Assembly (NCBI GenBank): GCA_947591115.1
Contig: CANQCX010000053.1
Location: 1-10,155 of the forward strand
From: an uncultured Lachnospiraceae bacterium
GTDB taxonomy: Bacteria; Bacillota; Clostridia; Lachnospirales; Lachnospiraceae
DNA: 10,155 bases
Direction of reading: 5' to 3'
The stretch's first letter is position 1. Each line of letters opens with the position of its first letter. Shown one piece after another: positions 1-7,196 of this stretch. The position numbers were made by a program, and so were the translations under genes. The notes beneath the pieces are model-generated. The model had not been told where the DNA came from. It was given only the letters and a program-made list of their open reading frames with translations, and did no database searches.

Positions 1-1028
1 CCCGTCGTACTCCGTATTGTTTCCGCCAGCTTTTGGGAGTGATCCGTAATCCGGCTGCAGTCCAGCCACAAAAGATAAGTTGCCGATGAATGCACCGGTT
101 TGATCTGCGGAATTTCTTTCCGTAAAAAATCGTATACCAACTGTCGGTTTTGTGAAAGATACACGCGCAGCTCTTCCAGCCATTCCCCGCCCTCTGTAAA
201 TGCCGCAACGGCTGCGCCGGCGGCAAACACATTCGGCTCCGCCACTTCATCCGTATTCAGGCCCCGCCATACCTTATGGTGCAGCGCTTCATTCGGCACC
301 ACAACGGCGGCTGTCTGCAATCCCGCCAAATTAAAGGTCTTTGTCGGCGCAATACAGGTAATGCTGTTTTCTTTGCACGCTTCGGAAACCGATGCAAACG
401 GGAAATACTCCTGTTCCGGTTCCGTCAGATCGCAGTGGATTTCGTCTGACAAGACGATCACATGGTGCTTTTGGCACAATTCGCCGATTTTCTCCAGCGT
501 TTTTTGGTCCCAGATTTTCCCAACGGGATTGTGCGGATTGCAAAGAAGCATCATCGCCGTCTGCGGATCCGCAAGGTCTTCTTCTAATCGTTCAAAATCG
601 ATATGGTATTCATCCCCATCGTATTTTAGCGGACTTTCCAATACCTGACGCCCATTGTTAAGGATAGAATTAAAAAATATGTTATAGACCGGCGTCTGGA
701 TCAGCACCTTTTCCGCCGGAGTGGTCAGCTTACGCACGATCGAGGAAATCGCCGGCACAACGCCGGTACAAAAAATCATCCACTCTTTTTTCATGCAGAA
801 TTTGTGGCGTTCCTTCCACCAGTCCCTATATGCCTGATACCATGCGTCCGGAACTACTGTATAGCCGTAAATCCCATGCGCCGCCCGTTCTTGGATGGCA
901 CGCTGAATCTCCGGCGCAGTAGCAAAATCCATATCCGCTACCCACATCGGAAGTTCGTTTTCCGCCACGTCCCATTTCAGGGAATCGGTATGCCTCCGGT
1001 CAACCGGAGTATCAAAATCATATTTCAT
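1..1028 (-). CDS. MalY/PatB-family PLP-dependent aminotransferase / cystathionine beta-lyase, 3' end outside window
   Basis: A fold-type I PLP enzyme of the MalY/PatB group, probably a cytoplasmic C-S lyase that splits cystathionine or cysteine conjugates to a thiol, pyruvate and ammonia, or a related aminotransferase. The 342 visible residues start MKYDFDTPVDRRHTDSLKWD and carry the family's WVADMDF segment (30-35). NPHNPVG (164-170) and SDEIHCDL (194-201) are PLP-site motifs, and the probable Schiff-base lysine is K230 in APTKTFNLAGLQ. About 50 C-terminal residues, including the conserved carboxylate-binding Arg region, lie beyond base 1. The ATG at 1028-1026 follows the DUF3737 stop after one base. 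The G-rich GGCGGGGGCG in the end of that gene can serve as ribosome site, so translational coupling is likely. The fold and family are clear; the substrate is not determinable here. Confidence 0.93.
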   Translation of the reverse strand, partial: MKYDFDTPVDRRHTDSLKWDVAENELPMWVADMDFATAPEIQRAIQERAAHGIYGYTVVPDAWYQAYRDWWKERHKFCMKKEWMIFCTGVVPAISSIVRKLTTPAEKVLIQTPVYNIFFNSILNNGRQVLESPLKYDGDEYHIDFERLEEDLADPQTAMMLLCNPHNPVGKIWDQKTLEKIGELCQKHHVIVLSDEIHCDLTEPEQEYFPFASVSEACKENSITCIAPTKTFNLAGLQTAAVVVPNEALHHKVWRGLNTDEVAEPNVFAAGAAVAAFTEGGEWLEELRVYLSQNRQLVYDFLRKEIPQIKPVHSSATYLLWLDCSRITDHSQKLAETIRSTT

Positions 1029-1029
1029 T

Positions 1030-1890
1030 TTACGCCCCCGCCTGCTTTTTACAGATAATTTCCGTCTGCGCCGGATCTATCTTATCGGCCTCCATGATCA
1101 TTTCCGCAATTTCGTCCGCCTGTATCCGTCCGCCGGACGGATTTTTGATACTGTCTATGCGTCCTACCGCCTCTACCTCTACCGTAGAATATTCAAAGGC
1201 AAGCGTTGTATGAAGCAGCCGGCAATTTTTCATGACCAGATTCTCCACATAGCACATTCCCTGAAGACTCTCTACCGTACAATTGACAAGCGTCAGATTC
1301 TTCGCATTCCATCCCAGATATTCTCCGGAAATAAAGGAATCGTAAATGGTAACGCATTCGCTGTTCCAAAAGGCGTCTTTTGACAGCAGCTGCGAATCAT
1401 GGATCTCTATGTTTTTTGCTCCGTCAAAGCAATAATCGCCGTACAGCGTCAGTCCGCGGATTACCATATTCTCACTGTTCATGGCAAAATAGCTGCCCTT
1501 CGCCGTAATCCGCTCCATAGTAACGTCTTTGCAATTCCACAGTGTTTCCGAAGCGTTCGGAAACGATATGTTCTTTAAGGTTACATCCTGACAGCGGCGG
1601 AAATTTTTCGGCGCTTCGATCGCGCAGTCCTCTATCCGGATGTGATCGGTATACCATACGCCCGCCCTTGCCATCTCAAACCATGTACAATCCTTGACCG
1701 TAATGTTTTTGGCATACCAAAGCGGATATTTCCATTTAAACATGCTGTTGTACAATTCAATATCATGGCTCTCTTTCAGCGGCGACTCGCCCTCTTCAAA
1801 CACCGTATCATAGATTTTCAGGAAACCCGCCTGAAACAACGGTCTTTCTCCCTCATATAATTCCTGACGGATTTCTGTTTTCTCGCTCAT
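1030..1890 (-). CDS. DUF3737 family protein, right-handed beta-helix
   Basis: A 286-residue protein recognised as DUF3737, a family of unknown function. The sequence shows ten beta-helix coils with a very regular period. Short strands of the type N-I-T-V-K-D-C begin near residues 43, 62, 83, 102, 122, 141, 160, 179, 198 and 217, so the step is 19-21 residues. Examples are NITVKDCT, HIRIEDCA, DVTLKNIS, NIEIHDSQ and NLVMKNCR. The period is not the five-residue step of pentapeptide repeats; it resembles pectate-lyase-like or polar-residue-ladder helices. There is no signal peptide or membrane segment, so it is probably cytoplasmic. The coils are rich in Asn, Cys, Trp and Tyr. The ATG at 1890-1888 has AAGGA upstream. 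It sits 25 bases after corA and one base before the MalY-like gene, suggesting a joint role with that enzyme, but no activity can be assigned. Confidence 0.9.
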   Translation of the reverse strand: MSEKTEIRQELYEGERPLFQAGFLKIYDTVFEEGESPLKESHDIELYNSMFKWKYPLWYAKNITVKDCTWFEMARAGVWYTDHIRIEDCAIEAPKNFRRCQDVTLKNISFPNASETLWNCKDVTMERITAKGSYFAMNSENMVIRGLTLYGDYCFDGAKNIEIHDSQLLSKDAFWNSECVTIYDSFISGEYLGWNAKNLTLVNCTVESLQGMCYVENLVMKNCRLLHTTLAFEYSTVEVEAVGRIDSIKNPSGGRIQADEIAEMIMEADKIDPAQTEIICKKQAGA

Positions 1891-1915
1891 TTTATTTTCC
1901 TTCTTTCCCTATATT

Positions 1916-2857
1916 TCAGAGCATTTTCTTTTTCCGAAGAATAAACATTGTGATAATGCACACCAAAAGCGTAAGCAGGCAGATAATGAAAAATCCGAAC
2001 GGCGCATTGGCAAACGGCATCCATTCCTCGCTCACGTTCATTCCGTACAGACCGGATATAACGGTCGGTATTGCCATTACCAGCGTGATGGACGTCAGAT
2101 ATTTCATGACGTTGTTCAGCCGGTTGTCGATTACAGAAGACATCAGCTCTCGGGTACCGTTTATGATATCCCGATAGATCATGGTCATCTCGATCGCCTG
2201 TTTATTTTCCACAATGACATCTCCCAGCAGCTCCTTATCCTCCGGATACTGCTCCAGACGCTTGTAGCGCGTCAGGCGGTCAAGCACGACGCCGTTGGCG
2301 CGAAGCGAGGTTGCAAAATAGACCAGCGTGGATTCCAGTTCATGCAAAGCGATCAGATCCACTTCCTGCGTATCGTTCCCGACACGTTCCTCAATCTCTG
2401 TCCGCATTTTGTCAATGATGCGCAGATCGCTCTGATACAGAACGGAGATCCGGTACAGGATCTGATACACAAAACGCAGCTTTTTTTTCGTGCTGAATTC
2501 CTTGACGCGGTTATTGATAAACGCCTGCAGTACCGGCGTATCTTCCGTACATACGGTTACGATCTCATCCGCTGTCAGAATGATTCCAAGCGGTATGGTA
2601 GAGTACGATTCTTTTTCGTGCCGGATCTCAACCGTCGGAATATCTACCAGAATCAGCGTATATCCGTCCTGAAGCTCGATACGTGAGCTTTCCTCCTCGT
2701 CCAGTGCCGCCAGCACATCTTCAATATCCACATTCAGACAATCCGCGATCATCTGTCCCTCCGCAACGCTGGGATTGACCATCTGAACCCATACGCCGCT
2801 GCGAATGCTGTTTTCCTCATGGATCTGCCTGTCGTCCGTCATAAAATATTTAACCAT
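1916..2857 (-). CDS. corA: CorA-like magnesium/divalent cation transporter
   Basis: A 313-residue CorA-family (2-TM-GxN) channel for Mg2+ or related divalent cations, forming a homopentamer in the inner membrane. It has a long, charged, helical cytoplasmic N-terminal domain (about 1-250). A first membrane helix (about 251-270) ends in the signature YGMNV (271-275). A periplasm-facing loop follows, then a second helix (about 287-308) and a basic C-terminal tail, RKKKML. The loop reads SEEWMPFANAPFG, the form often seen in Firmicutes CorA-like proteins rather than the enterobacterial MPE loop. The frame is open for seven more codons upstream, but the ATG at 2857-2855 has a perfect AGGAGG six bases away and is preferred. 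The gap of 74 bases from the upstream DHHW lipoprotein is the widest in this run. I see no clear promoter, terminator or Mg-sensing leader in it. Symbol given by family; metal specificity unproven. Confidence 0.92.
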   Translation of the reverse strand: MVKYFMTDDRQIHEENSIRSGVWVQMVNPSVAEGQMIADCLNVDIEDVLAALDEEESSRIELQDGYTLILVDIPTVEIRHEKESYSTIPLGIILTADEIVTVCTEDTPVLQAFINNRVKEFSTKKKLRFVYQILYRISVLYQSDLRIIDKMRTEIEERVGNDTQEVDLIALHELESTLVYFATSLRANGVVLDRLTRYKRLEQYPEDKELLGDVIVENKQAIEMTMIYRDIINGTRELMSSVIDNRLNNVMKYLTSITLVMAIPTVISGLYGMNVSEEWMPFANAPFGFFIICLLTLLVCIITMFILRKKKML

Positions 2858-2863
2858 GCGACA

Positions 2864-2869
2864 CCTCCT
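2864..2869 (-). promoter_or_regulatory. Ribosome binding site that sets the corA start
   Basis: AGGAGG on the minus strand lies six bases before the ATG at 2857-2855. It supports MVKYFMTDD as the true N terminus instead of an in-frame ATG 21 bases upstream, which has no comparable site. Confidence 0.85.
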
Positions 2870-2931
2870 AAAAATCAATTGATATTTCTATTTCATCCCA
2901 TACCGCCTGAAAGTTCCAAACAAGACGAATT

Positions 2932-4047
2932 TTAAATCACGCCCTGAAGCTGCCCGACCAGATACTGATTGCGGATCATGGAAAGATTATTCAGCAAAAT
3001 GACGTCCGACGCTCCCTTTTGCTTTGCAAAATCTGCTACGCTTCCCGTCCAGTAGCGGTAATCAATGACATAGATCGTCTGATAGTGATCGACCAAAAAC
3101 GGTACAAACGCATTGCCAAACGACTCTTTTACCACTACGCAGGTACTCTGGTCGTTCAGGTTCTGGTTGGTAATGACCGTCATCGGATTATCGCCCGCAA
3201 TAAACGTACTGTACTTGAGATTTTCCTTATATGAGGAAACGTCGTAAATTACCGGCCAGTCGTACTCCGTACCGTCCGTCGCGGTTACATGCATGGATGC
3301 GCTGCAGTTCGGCTGATAGGCATGAATGGTGTCCGGATTTTGTCCCAGCGCCGCATCGCCCTTCGTATCCTTGTAAAAAGAACCCAGAAAGCCGGTAAAA
3401 TCAATCGTTTCATAGGAATCCAGCGCTTCCGGCTCAATTCCTTTTGCCTTGCAGAAATCCTCGTACGCATAGTAAGCGCCAAGCGGCGTCCAGTGATGAT
3501 CGGTGCGGAAATAAATATACTCCGTACGATGCGCCATCAGCGTATCGAAAATATCAACTTTTACCGTATCTCCACCAATCATGTCAAACGTCGAGTCCAC
3601 CGCCGTCCGCTGATCGGTCGAATTGATCTCTCCCGTACGGTTATCCGGAAACGTAATTCCGCTGCTCAGAGGAATCAGCATATCGTAAACCGTCGCCGTT
3701 CCGTTTAACGCCGCCGTCAGCCGATTGACCGTATCCGCATAGGAACCGGCCGTATCCTTCCGGTAAGTAAACAATTCATATGCGCTGTCCCCGATTACTA
3801 CTACACTGCCGTAATCCTTAAGCTCTCCGTCCGAATAAATCGTCTCTATGACCGGCTCCTGATCCGGTTCCTCCGTCTGCATTTCCGTCGGTTCCGTTTC
3901 CGTTTCAAGTACCGTTTCCTCCGATTGTTTTTCCGTATTCTCCGCCGTCTGTTCTTCCGGTTCCTTTTTGCCGCAGCCCGCCGACAGGGACAAAACCATT
4001 GCGCCGGTCAGCAGGAGCGCCGTCCATTTACCGTTTTTTCTTATCAT
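2932..4047 (-). CDS. DHHW family lipoprotein (AlgX/AlgJ-like SGNH acyltransferase domain), second copy
   Basis: A 371-residue lipoprotein. It has a basic N terminus, a hydrophobic h-region and lipobox LSAG-C with Cys25 as the lipidation site. A Glu/Thr/Gln/Pro-rich tether covers about residues 28-70. The rest is a DHHW-type domain. TDHHWT (182-187) matches the D-x-H-W motif of AlgX/AlgJ proteins, giving D183 and H185 as probable triad members. KESFGNAFVPFL (307-318) gives S309 as probable nucleophile. It would therefore act outside the membrane, moving acyl (probably acetyl) groups delivered by the MBOAT protein onto a glycan. It is a paralogue of the gene upstream (same two motifs, same C-terminal DxRYxxGS element). 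It lacks that protein's N-terminal EN-R-Y-L and DQIVFRD segments, with the acidic tether in their place. AAGGAGGG precedes the ATG; the intergenic gap is 20 bases. Family assignment is strong; acceptor and donor are inferred. Confidence 0.88.
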   Translation of the reverse strand: MIRKNGKWTALLLTGAMVLSLSAGCGKKEPEEQTAENTEKQSEETVLETETEPTEMQTEEPDQEPVIETIYSDGELKDYGSVVVIGDSAYELFTYRKDTAGSYADTVNRLTAALNGTATVYDMLIPLSSGITFPDNRTGEINSTDQRTAVDSTFDMIGGDTVKVDIFDTLMAHRTEYIYFRTDHHWTPLGAYYAYEDFCKAKGIEPEALDSYETIDFTGFLGSFYKDTKGDAALGQNPDTIHAYQPNCSASMHVTATDGTEYDWPVIYDVSSYKENLKYSTFIAGDNPMTVITNQNLNDQSTCVVVKESFGNAFVPFLVDHYQTIYVIDYRYWTGSVADFAKQKGASDVILLNNLSMIRNQYLVGQLQGVI

Positions 4048-4067
4048 CTGCCGTACCCTCCTTCATT

Positions 4068-5222
4068 TTATCCTTGGCATAATTTATAAATATTTTTATC
4101 CGAAATAAAATTAGAAATATTGTAGAGGATCAGTACATCCGTAATGGAATGCTCCTCCATATACGCACTGATGCTACCATTGTAGTAACGCAGATCGAGC
4201 ATATCGATGTGGTCATAATTTTCCGTCAAAAACGGCACAAACGAATTTGCAAAAGAATCCTTGATAACCAGAAGATTTTCCGGATGAGCGGACGCGCTCC
4301 CCGTCTCCCTGCAAATCTGCACCTCGCCGTAATTTCCTCCGAAAAAATACAGATACTTATCTTTTTCCAAGAGCTTCTCCTGCTGATAAATTCCGCCGAT
4401 GTCTTTCCCGTCCGCAATAACCGTAACGGCTGGCAGAGGCTCCTTCGGCTCCATTTTCCAGATCCGGTCATACACCGAATCGTAATCCAAAATTTTTGAA
4501 TAAAGGCTTCCCCGAAATTGGTCGGTTACCTCCGTTTTCTGATAGGACTCCTCTCCCAGAACCGTATGACCGGTCGCCCTGCACCATTCTTCGTATGCCA
4601 GAAACGCACCGTTTACCGTCCAATGATGGTCGGTGTGATAATAGATCTCCTCCTGCGCATGCGCGCGCAGTACGCTCCGGACATCAAGAAACTGCCCGCT
4701 TTTAATCGTTTCTCCCACACTGGTAATGCAGGCGTCCTGATCGAACAGTCTTGCATGCGCCGGCAGACGGTCTTCTAAAATCAGTCCGGAAGTCGGAACC
4801 AGCATGAACGACAGCCGCGACGCATCCATTTTTTTGGCGCAGCCGTCTAAAAATTCCGCCACATACTCCGTATTTCTTTGGAGCAGCTCTTCATCGACAT
4901 CCTCCGGCAGTATTTTCTCAAAATCATATCCTTCGCTGCCGACATACGCTCCCCCAATATCCGTATCGCCGCACAGCTTCTGGATTGCGGTCTTTCCCGT
5001 TATCCACTGATCCCGAAAAACAATCTGGTCGTTCAGATAATTTTCCAGTCCCTCCTGATATTTCCCGCTCAACAGATTGTCGGCGGAAAATTTGGGTTTT
5101 TCAGCCAGATAGCGGTTTTCGTTCTCCGAAAACTCCCTGTCTTTTACCAGAGGCCCCGCAATGCTGACCGTACCGATTACCGCAAGAAACGCTGCGGCCA
5201 TAATAAGTTTTGTCGCCTTCAA
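4068..5222 (-). CDS. DHHW family protein, membrane-anchored AlgX/AlgJ-like SGNH acyltransferase
   Basis: A predicted extracytoplasmic O-acyltransferase or esterase-like partner of the MBOAT protein. With the preferred TTG start it has 384 residues: a short basic N terminus, one hydrophobic segment (about 6-24) acting as signal anchor, then the family's opening motifs FSENENRYLAEKP and LNDQIVFRDQW. The VYxGxDG-like element is seen as AYVGSEGYDFE. YHTDHHWTVNGAF gives D198 and H200, and IKDSFANSFVPFL gives S323, in the Asp-His-before-Ser order known for AlgX. Start choice: the frame extends to an ATG at 5240-5238, but only AAGAGG touches it directly. The TTG at 5222-5220 has GGGAGGAG eight bases away and yields a typical MKATKL signal start. 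If the ATG is used, the protein has 390 residues. It follows the MBOAT gene by 22 bases (4 if ATG) and is followed by its lipoprotein paralogue. Confidence 0.88.
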   Translation of the reverse strand: MKATKLIMAAAFLAVIGTVSIAGPLVKDREFSENENRYLAEKPKFSADNLLSGKYQEGLENYLNDQIVFRDQWITGKTAIQKLCGDTDIGGAYVGSEGYDFEKILPEDVDEELLQRNTEYVAEFLDGCAKKMDASRLSFMLVPTSGLILEDRLPAHARLFDQDACITSVGETIKSGQFLDVRSVLRAHAQEEIYYHTDHHWTVNGAFLAYEEWCRATGHTVLGEESYQKTEVTDQFRGSLYSKILDYDSVYDRIWKMEPKEPLPAVTVIADGKDIGGIYQQEKLLEKDKYLYFFGGNYGEVQICRETGSASAHPENLLVIKDSFANSFVPFLTENYDHIDMLDLRYYNGSISAYMEEHSITDVLILYNISNFISDKNIYKLCQG

Positions 5223-5230
5223 AATGACGT

Positions 5231-5238
5231 CTCCTCCC
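5231..5238 (-). promoter_or_regulatory. Ribosome binding site favouring a TTG start for DHHW protein 1
   Basis: GGGAGGAG on the minus strand lies eight bases before TTG at 5222-5220. The competing ATG at 5240-5238 is just upstream of this site and so cannot use it. The MBOAT stop TAA (5247-5245) lies immediately before, so terminating ribosomes could re-initiate here. Confidence 0.65.
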
Positions 5239-5244
5239 ATCCTC

Positions 5245-6669
5245 TTAAAAACGGAAGTACAAAAACGGATTGTAGCTGTCCCCTACCAGAAACGCAAACG
5301 AAACCAGAAGAAGGCCTACCATTGCAATCGTTTTTACAATATCCGAAGCCGCCGTATCTTCCACTGTCCAAGACTTTAACCGTCCCTTGAGCAGCGGGCG
5401 AAGATCCAGCGAACATACGAAAAGCACTGCCAAAAGCAGTCCGTTGCAGGAAAGATAATACAAAAAGTCGCTATCCCAAAGCGGAACGCCGATTCCAAAC
5501 ATCGCCTTTAAATATTCCGCCAGCTTCCCCATATCCGTCTGGGCAAACAGCACCCAGCCGAGAATGACAAGCAGCATCGTATAAATGTGTCCAAAAACGG
5601 AAGCAGCGAGCGTTTCCCTTCTTTGGAAAACATGCGAAAAAATCAATTTTTCCAGTATTAAAAGCAGACCGTAGTAAAGTCCCCACAAAACGAAATTCCA
5701 GCTCGCTCCATGCCATAATCCGGTCAGCAGCCAGACGATGAGAAGGTTGACGATCTGCCGCCTCCATCCCTTCCGGTTCCCGCCCAGCGGAATATATACG
5801 TATTCCCGAAACCATGAACTGAGCGAAATATGCCACCTGCGCCAGAATTCCGTAATGCTTTTTGACATATACGGATAGCGGAAATTCTCCAAAAAATGAA
5901 AGCCGAAAATCTGTCCCAATCCGATCGCCATATCCGAATATCCGGAAAAATCAAAATAGATCTGGAAGGTGTACGCCACCGCGCCCAGCCATGCCGAGGC
6001 TGCAGAGATCTGCGCGCTTTCCGAAATCGCACTCCAAAGGCTTCCGATCTGATTGGCCAAAATAACCTTTTTTGCAAGACCTACGGAAAAGCGGAACGCC
6101 CCCTTCGAAAAATCCTCCAGCGTCGTCCGGCGTCCGGATAATTCATCGGCAATCGTTTTATACTGTACGATCGGACCCGCGATCAACTGCGGAAACAAAA
6201 CGACATATGTTGCAAAATCTAAAAAATTTTTCTGCGCCGGAACTACGCCCCGATAAACGTCGATCGTATACGACATCGTTTGAAACGTGTAAAAAGAGAT
6301 ACCGATCGGCAGCGCAATATACAAAAGCGACATTCCCGCTCCCGTAATGGAATTGACCGTTTCGATCAAAAAATCCGTATACTTAAAAAATCCCAGAATT
6401 CCAAGATTTCCGCACAGATCGATAACCAGAACCAGCTTTGCCCAGCCGCTTTTTCCCCGTTTCGCAAAATGCGCGATCAAACGTCCGTTGGTATAATCAA
6501 ACACTGTAGAAAACAGCATGATCAATACATACACCGGTTCTCCCCACGCATAAAATACCAGACTAAAAACAAGCAGCACCGGATTTCTCAGCTTCGGCGG
6601 ACAAAGAAAATAGAGAACAAGCACCAGCGGCAGAAATACAAATAAAAACACAAAACTGCTAAATACCAT
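5245..6669 (-). CDS. MBOAT family O-acyltransferase (AlgI/DltB-like)
   Basis: A 474-residue multi-pass membrane protein of the MBOAT family, which passes an acyl group, commonly acetyl, from a cytoplasmic donor across the membrane to an extracytoplasmic partner. Hydrophobic helices run from residue 2 to the C terminus. Diagnostic elements are FYAWGEP (39-45), LPIGISFYTFQ (120-130), FPQLIAGPIVQY (159-170), FDFSGYSDMAIG (239-250) and SITEFWRRWHISLSSWFREY (271-290, with H280). The conserved active-site histidine H320 lies in LTGLWHGASWNF. The length fits AlgI-type members. The ATG at 6669-6667 has GGTGGAG five bases upstream. It sits downstream of a DUF4358 lipoprotein and directly upstream of two DHHW proteins, the layout expected for a surface glycan O-acetylation system. 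Donor and acceptor are unknown: peptidoglycan, teichoic acid and exopolysaccharide are all possible. D-alanylation is less likely because no dltA or dltC lies nearby. Confidence 0.95.
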   Translation of the reverse strand: MVFSSFVFLFVFLPLVLVLYFLCPPKLRNPVLLVFSLVFYAWGEPVYVLIMLFSTVFDYTNGRLIAHFAKRGKSGWAKLVLVIDLCGNLGILGFFKYTDFLIETVNSITGAGMSLLYIALPIGISFYTFQTMSYTIDVYRGVVPAQKNFLDFATYVVLFPQLIAGPIVQYKTIADELSGRRTTLEDFSKGAFRFSVGLAKKVILANQIGSLWSAISESAQISAASAWLGAVAYTFQIYFDFSGYSDMAIGLGQIFGFHFLENFRYPYMSKSITEFWRRWHISLSSWFREYVYIPLGGNRKGWRRQIVNLLIVWLLTGLWHGASWNFVLWGLYYGLLLILEKLIFSHVFQRRETLAASVFGHIYTMLLVILGWVLFAQTDMGKLAEYLKAMFGIGVPLWDSDFLYYLSCNGLLLAVLFVCSLDLRPLLKGRLKSWTVEDTAASDIVKTIAMVGLLLVSFAFLVGDSYNPFLYFRF

Positions 6670-6685
6670 TTTTTCTCCACCAAAA

Positions 6686-6704
6686 TACCCGGCAGCGCCG
6701 GGTA
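6686..6704 (-). terminator. GC-rich hairpin between DUF4358 and MBOAT genes; weak terminator or attenuator
   Basis: A perfect 8-bp stem, TACCCGGC paired with GCCGGGTA, has a three-base loop. It begins six bases after the TAG stop of the DUF4358 lipoprotein and is followed on the minus strand by only four T residues, then GG. The stem is strong but the U-tract is short, so partial termination or mRNA end stabilisation seems likelier than full termination. It ends four bases before the MBOAT ribosome site (6675-6681). Confidence 0.45.
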
Positions 6705-6710
6705 CTACAA

Positions 6711-7172
6711 CTAATCGTTCAATGCTCGCTCAATAATGTCCTCAGCCTTTTCGGAATCGCCGGATACGCACAAAACCACGTATTTTCCCTCCTGCTCCAA
6801 AACCGCTTCGTCAATACGCTTTGCTTCCTCCGGTTTGTAATCCTCTACCGCGCTCTTCTGATCTCTCAAAAACGCCTCTACATTTGTTTCCATGACCTTT
6901 GCCGTCTGTTCGTCCGACGCCGTAAACACCGCAACCTCCTCCGCTGTTCCGACGCTGCTCATATACAAAACGCCTTCGACGCCGTCCTCCAGCTTGATAA
7001 AGTTGCTGATTTCGTCTTCTCCTATCTGATTCAGCTCTCCCGTATACGTCACATCGTGAACCAGCGAGTCCGCCAGAGCCGCGGTATCTACCTTTTTGCC
7101 GCCTCCGCCGCAACCCGCCAGCAGCGTACATGCCGCCGCGGCCAGAATTGCCGTCTGAAACTTCTTTTTCAT
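6711..7172 (-). CDS. DUF4358 domain-containing lipoprotein
   Basis: A 153-residue small lipoprotein of the DUF4358 family, whose function is not known. The N terminus MKKKFQTAIL is followed by an Ala-rich hydrophobic stretch and lipobox LLAG-C with Cys21, then a Gly/Lys linker. The mature domain shows typical elements: a start near VDTAALADSL, the segment VGTAEEVAVFTASDEQTAKV (74-93), the helical DQKSAVEDYKPEEAKRIDEA, and the strand KYVVLCVSGDSEKAEDII near the C terminus. It should sit on the outer face of the membrane. AAAGGAGA precedes the ATG. It starts 24 bases after trpS ends and leads into the MBOAT/DHHW genes. I infer an accessory role in surface acylation from position alone; it could equally be a passenger. 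Confidence 0.85.
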   Translation of the reverse strand: MKKKFQTAILAAAACTLLAGCGGGGKKVDTAALADSLVHDVTYTGELNQIGEDEISNFIKLEDGVEGVLYMSSVGTAEEVAVFTASDEQTAKVMETNVEAFLRDQKSAVEDYKPEEAKRIDEAVLEQEGKYVVLCVSGDSEKAEDIIERALND

Positions 7173-7196
7173 CCTGTTCTCCTTTCTATTCTATGC

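Noticed and set aside
86..93. GDSAY at residues 86-90 of DHHW lipoprotein 2 (coordinates here are residues), resembling a GDS nucleophile motif
   Set aside because: It aligns with the VYxGxDG-type element of the paralogue (AYVGSEGYDFE), and the better nucleophile candidate is the Ser in KESFGNAF, as in AlgX-type proteins.
2874..2883. Perfect 10-base palindrome ATCAATTGAT just upstream of the corA ribosome site
   Set aside because: It is short and AT-rich, with no extension of the symmetry and no second copy. It is not enough to call an operator or terminator.
2858..2931. Possible separate promoter or Mg-sensing leader for corA
   Set aside because: The 74 bases hold only poor matches to -35 and -10 boxes and are too short for an M-box riboswitch.
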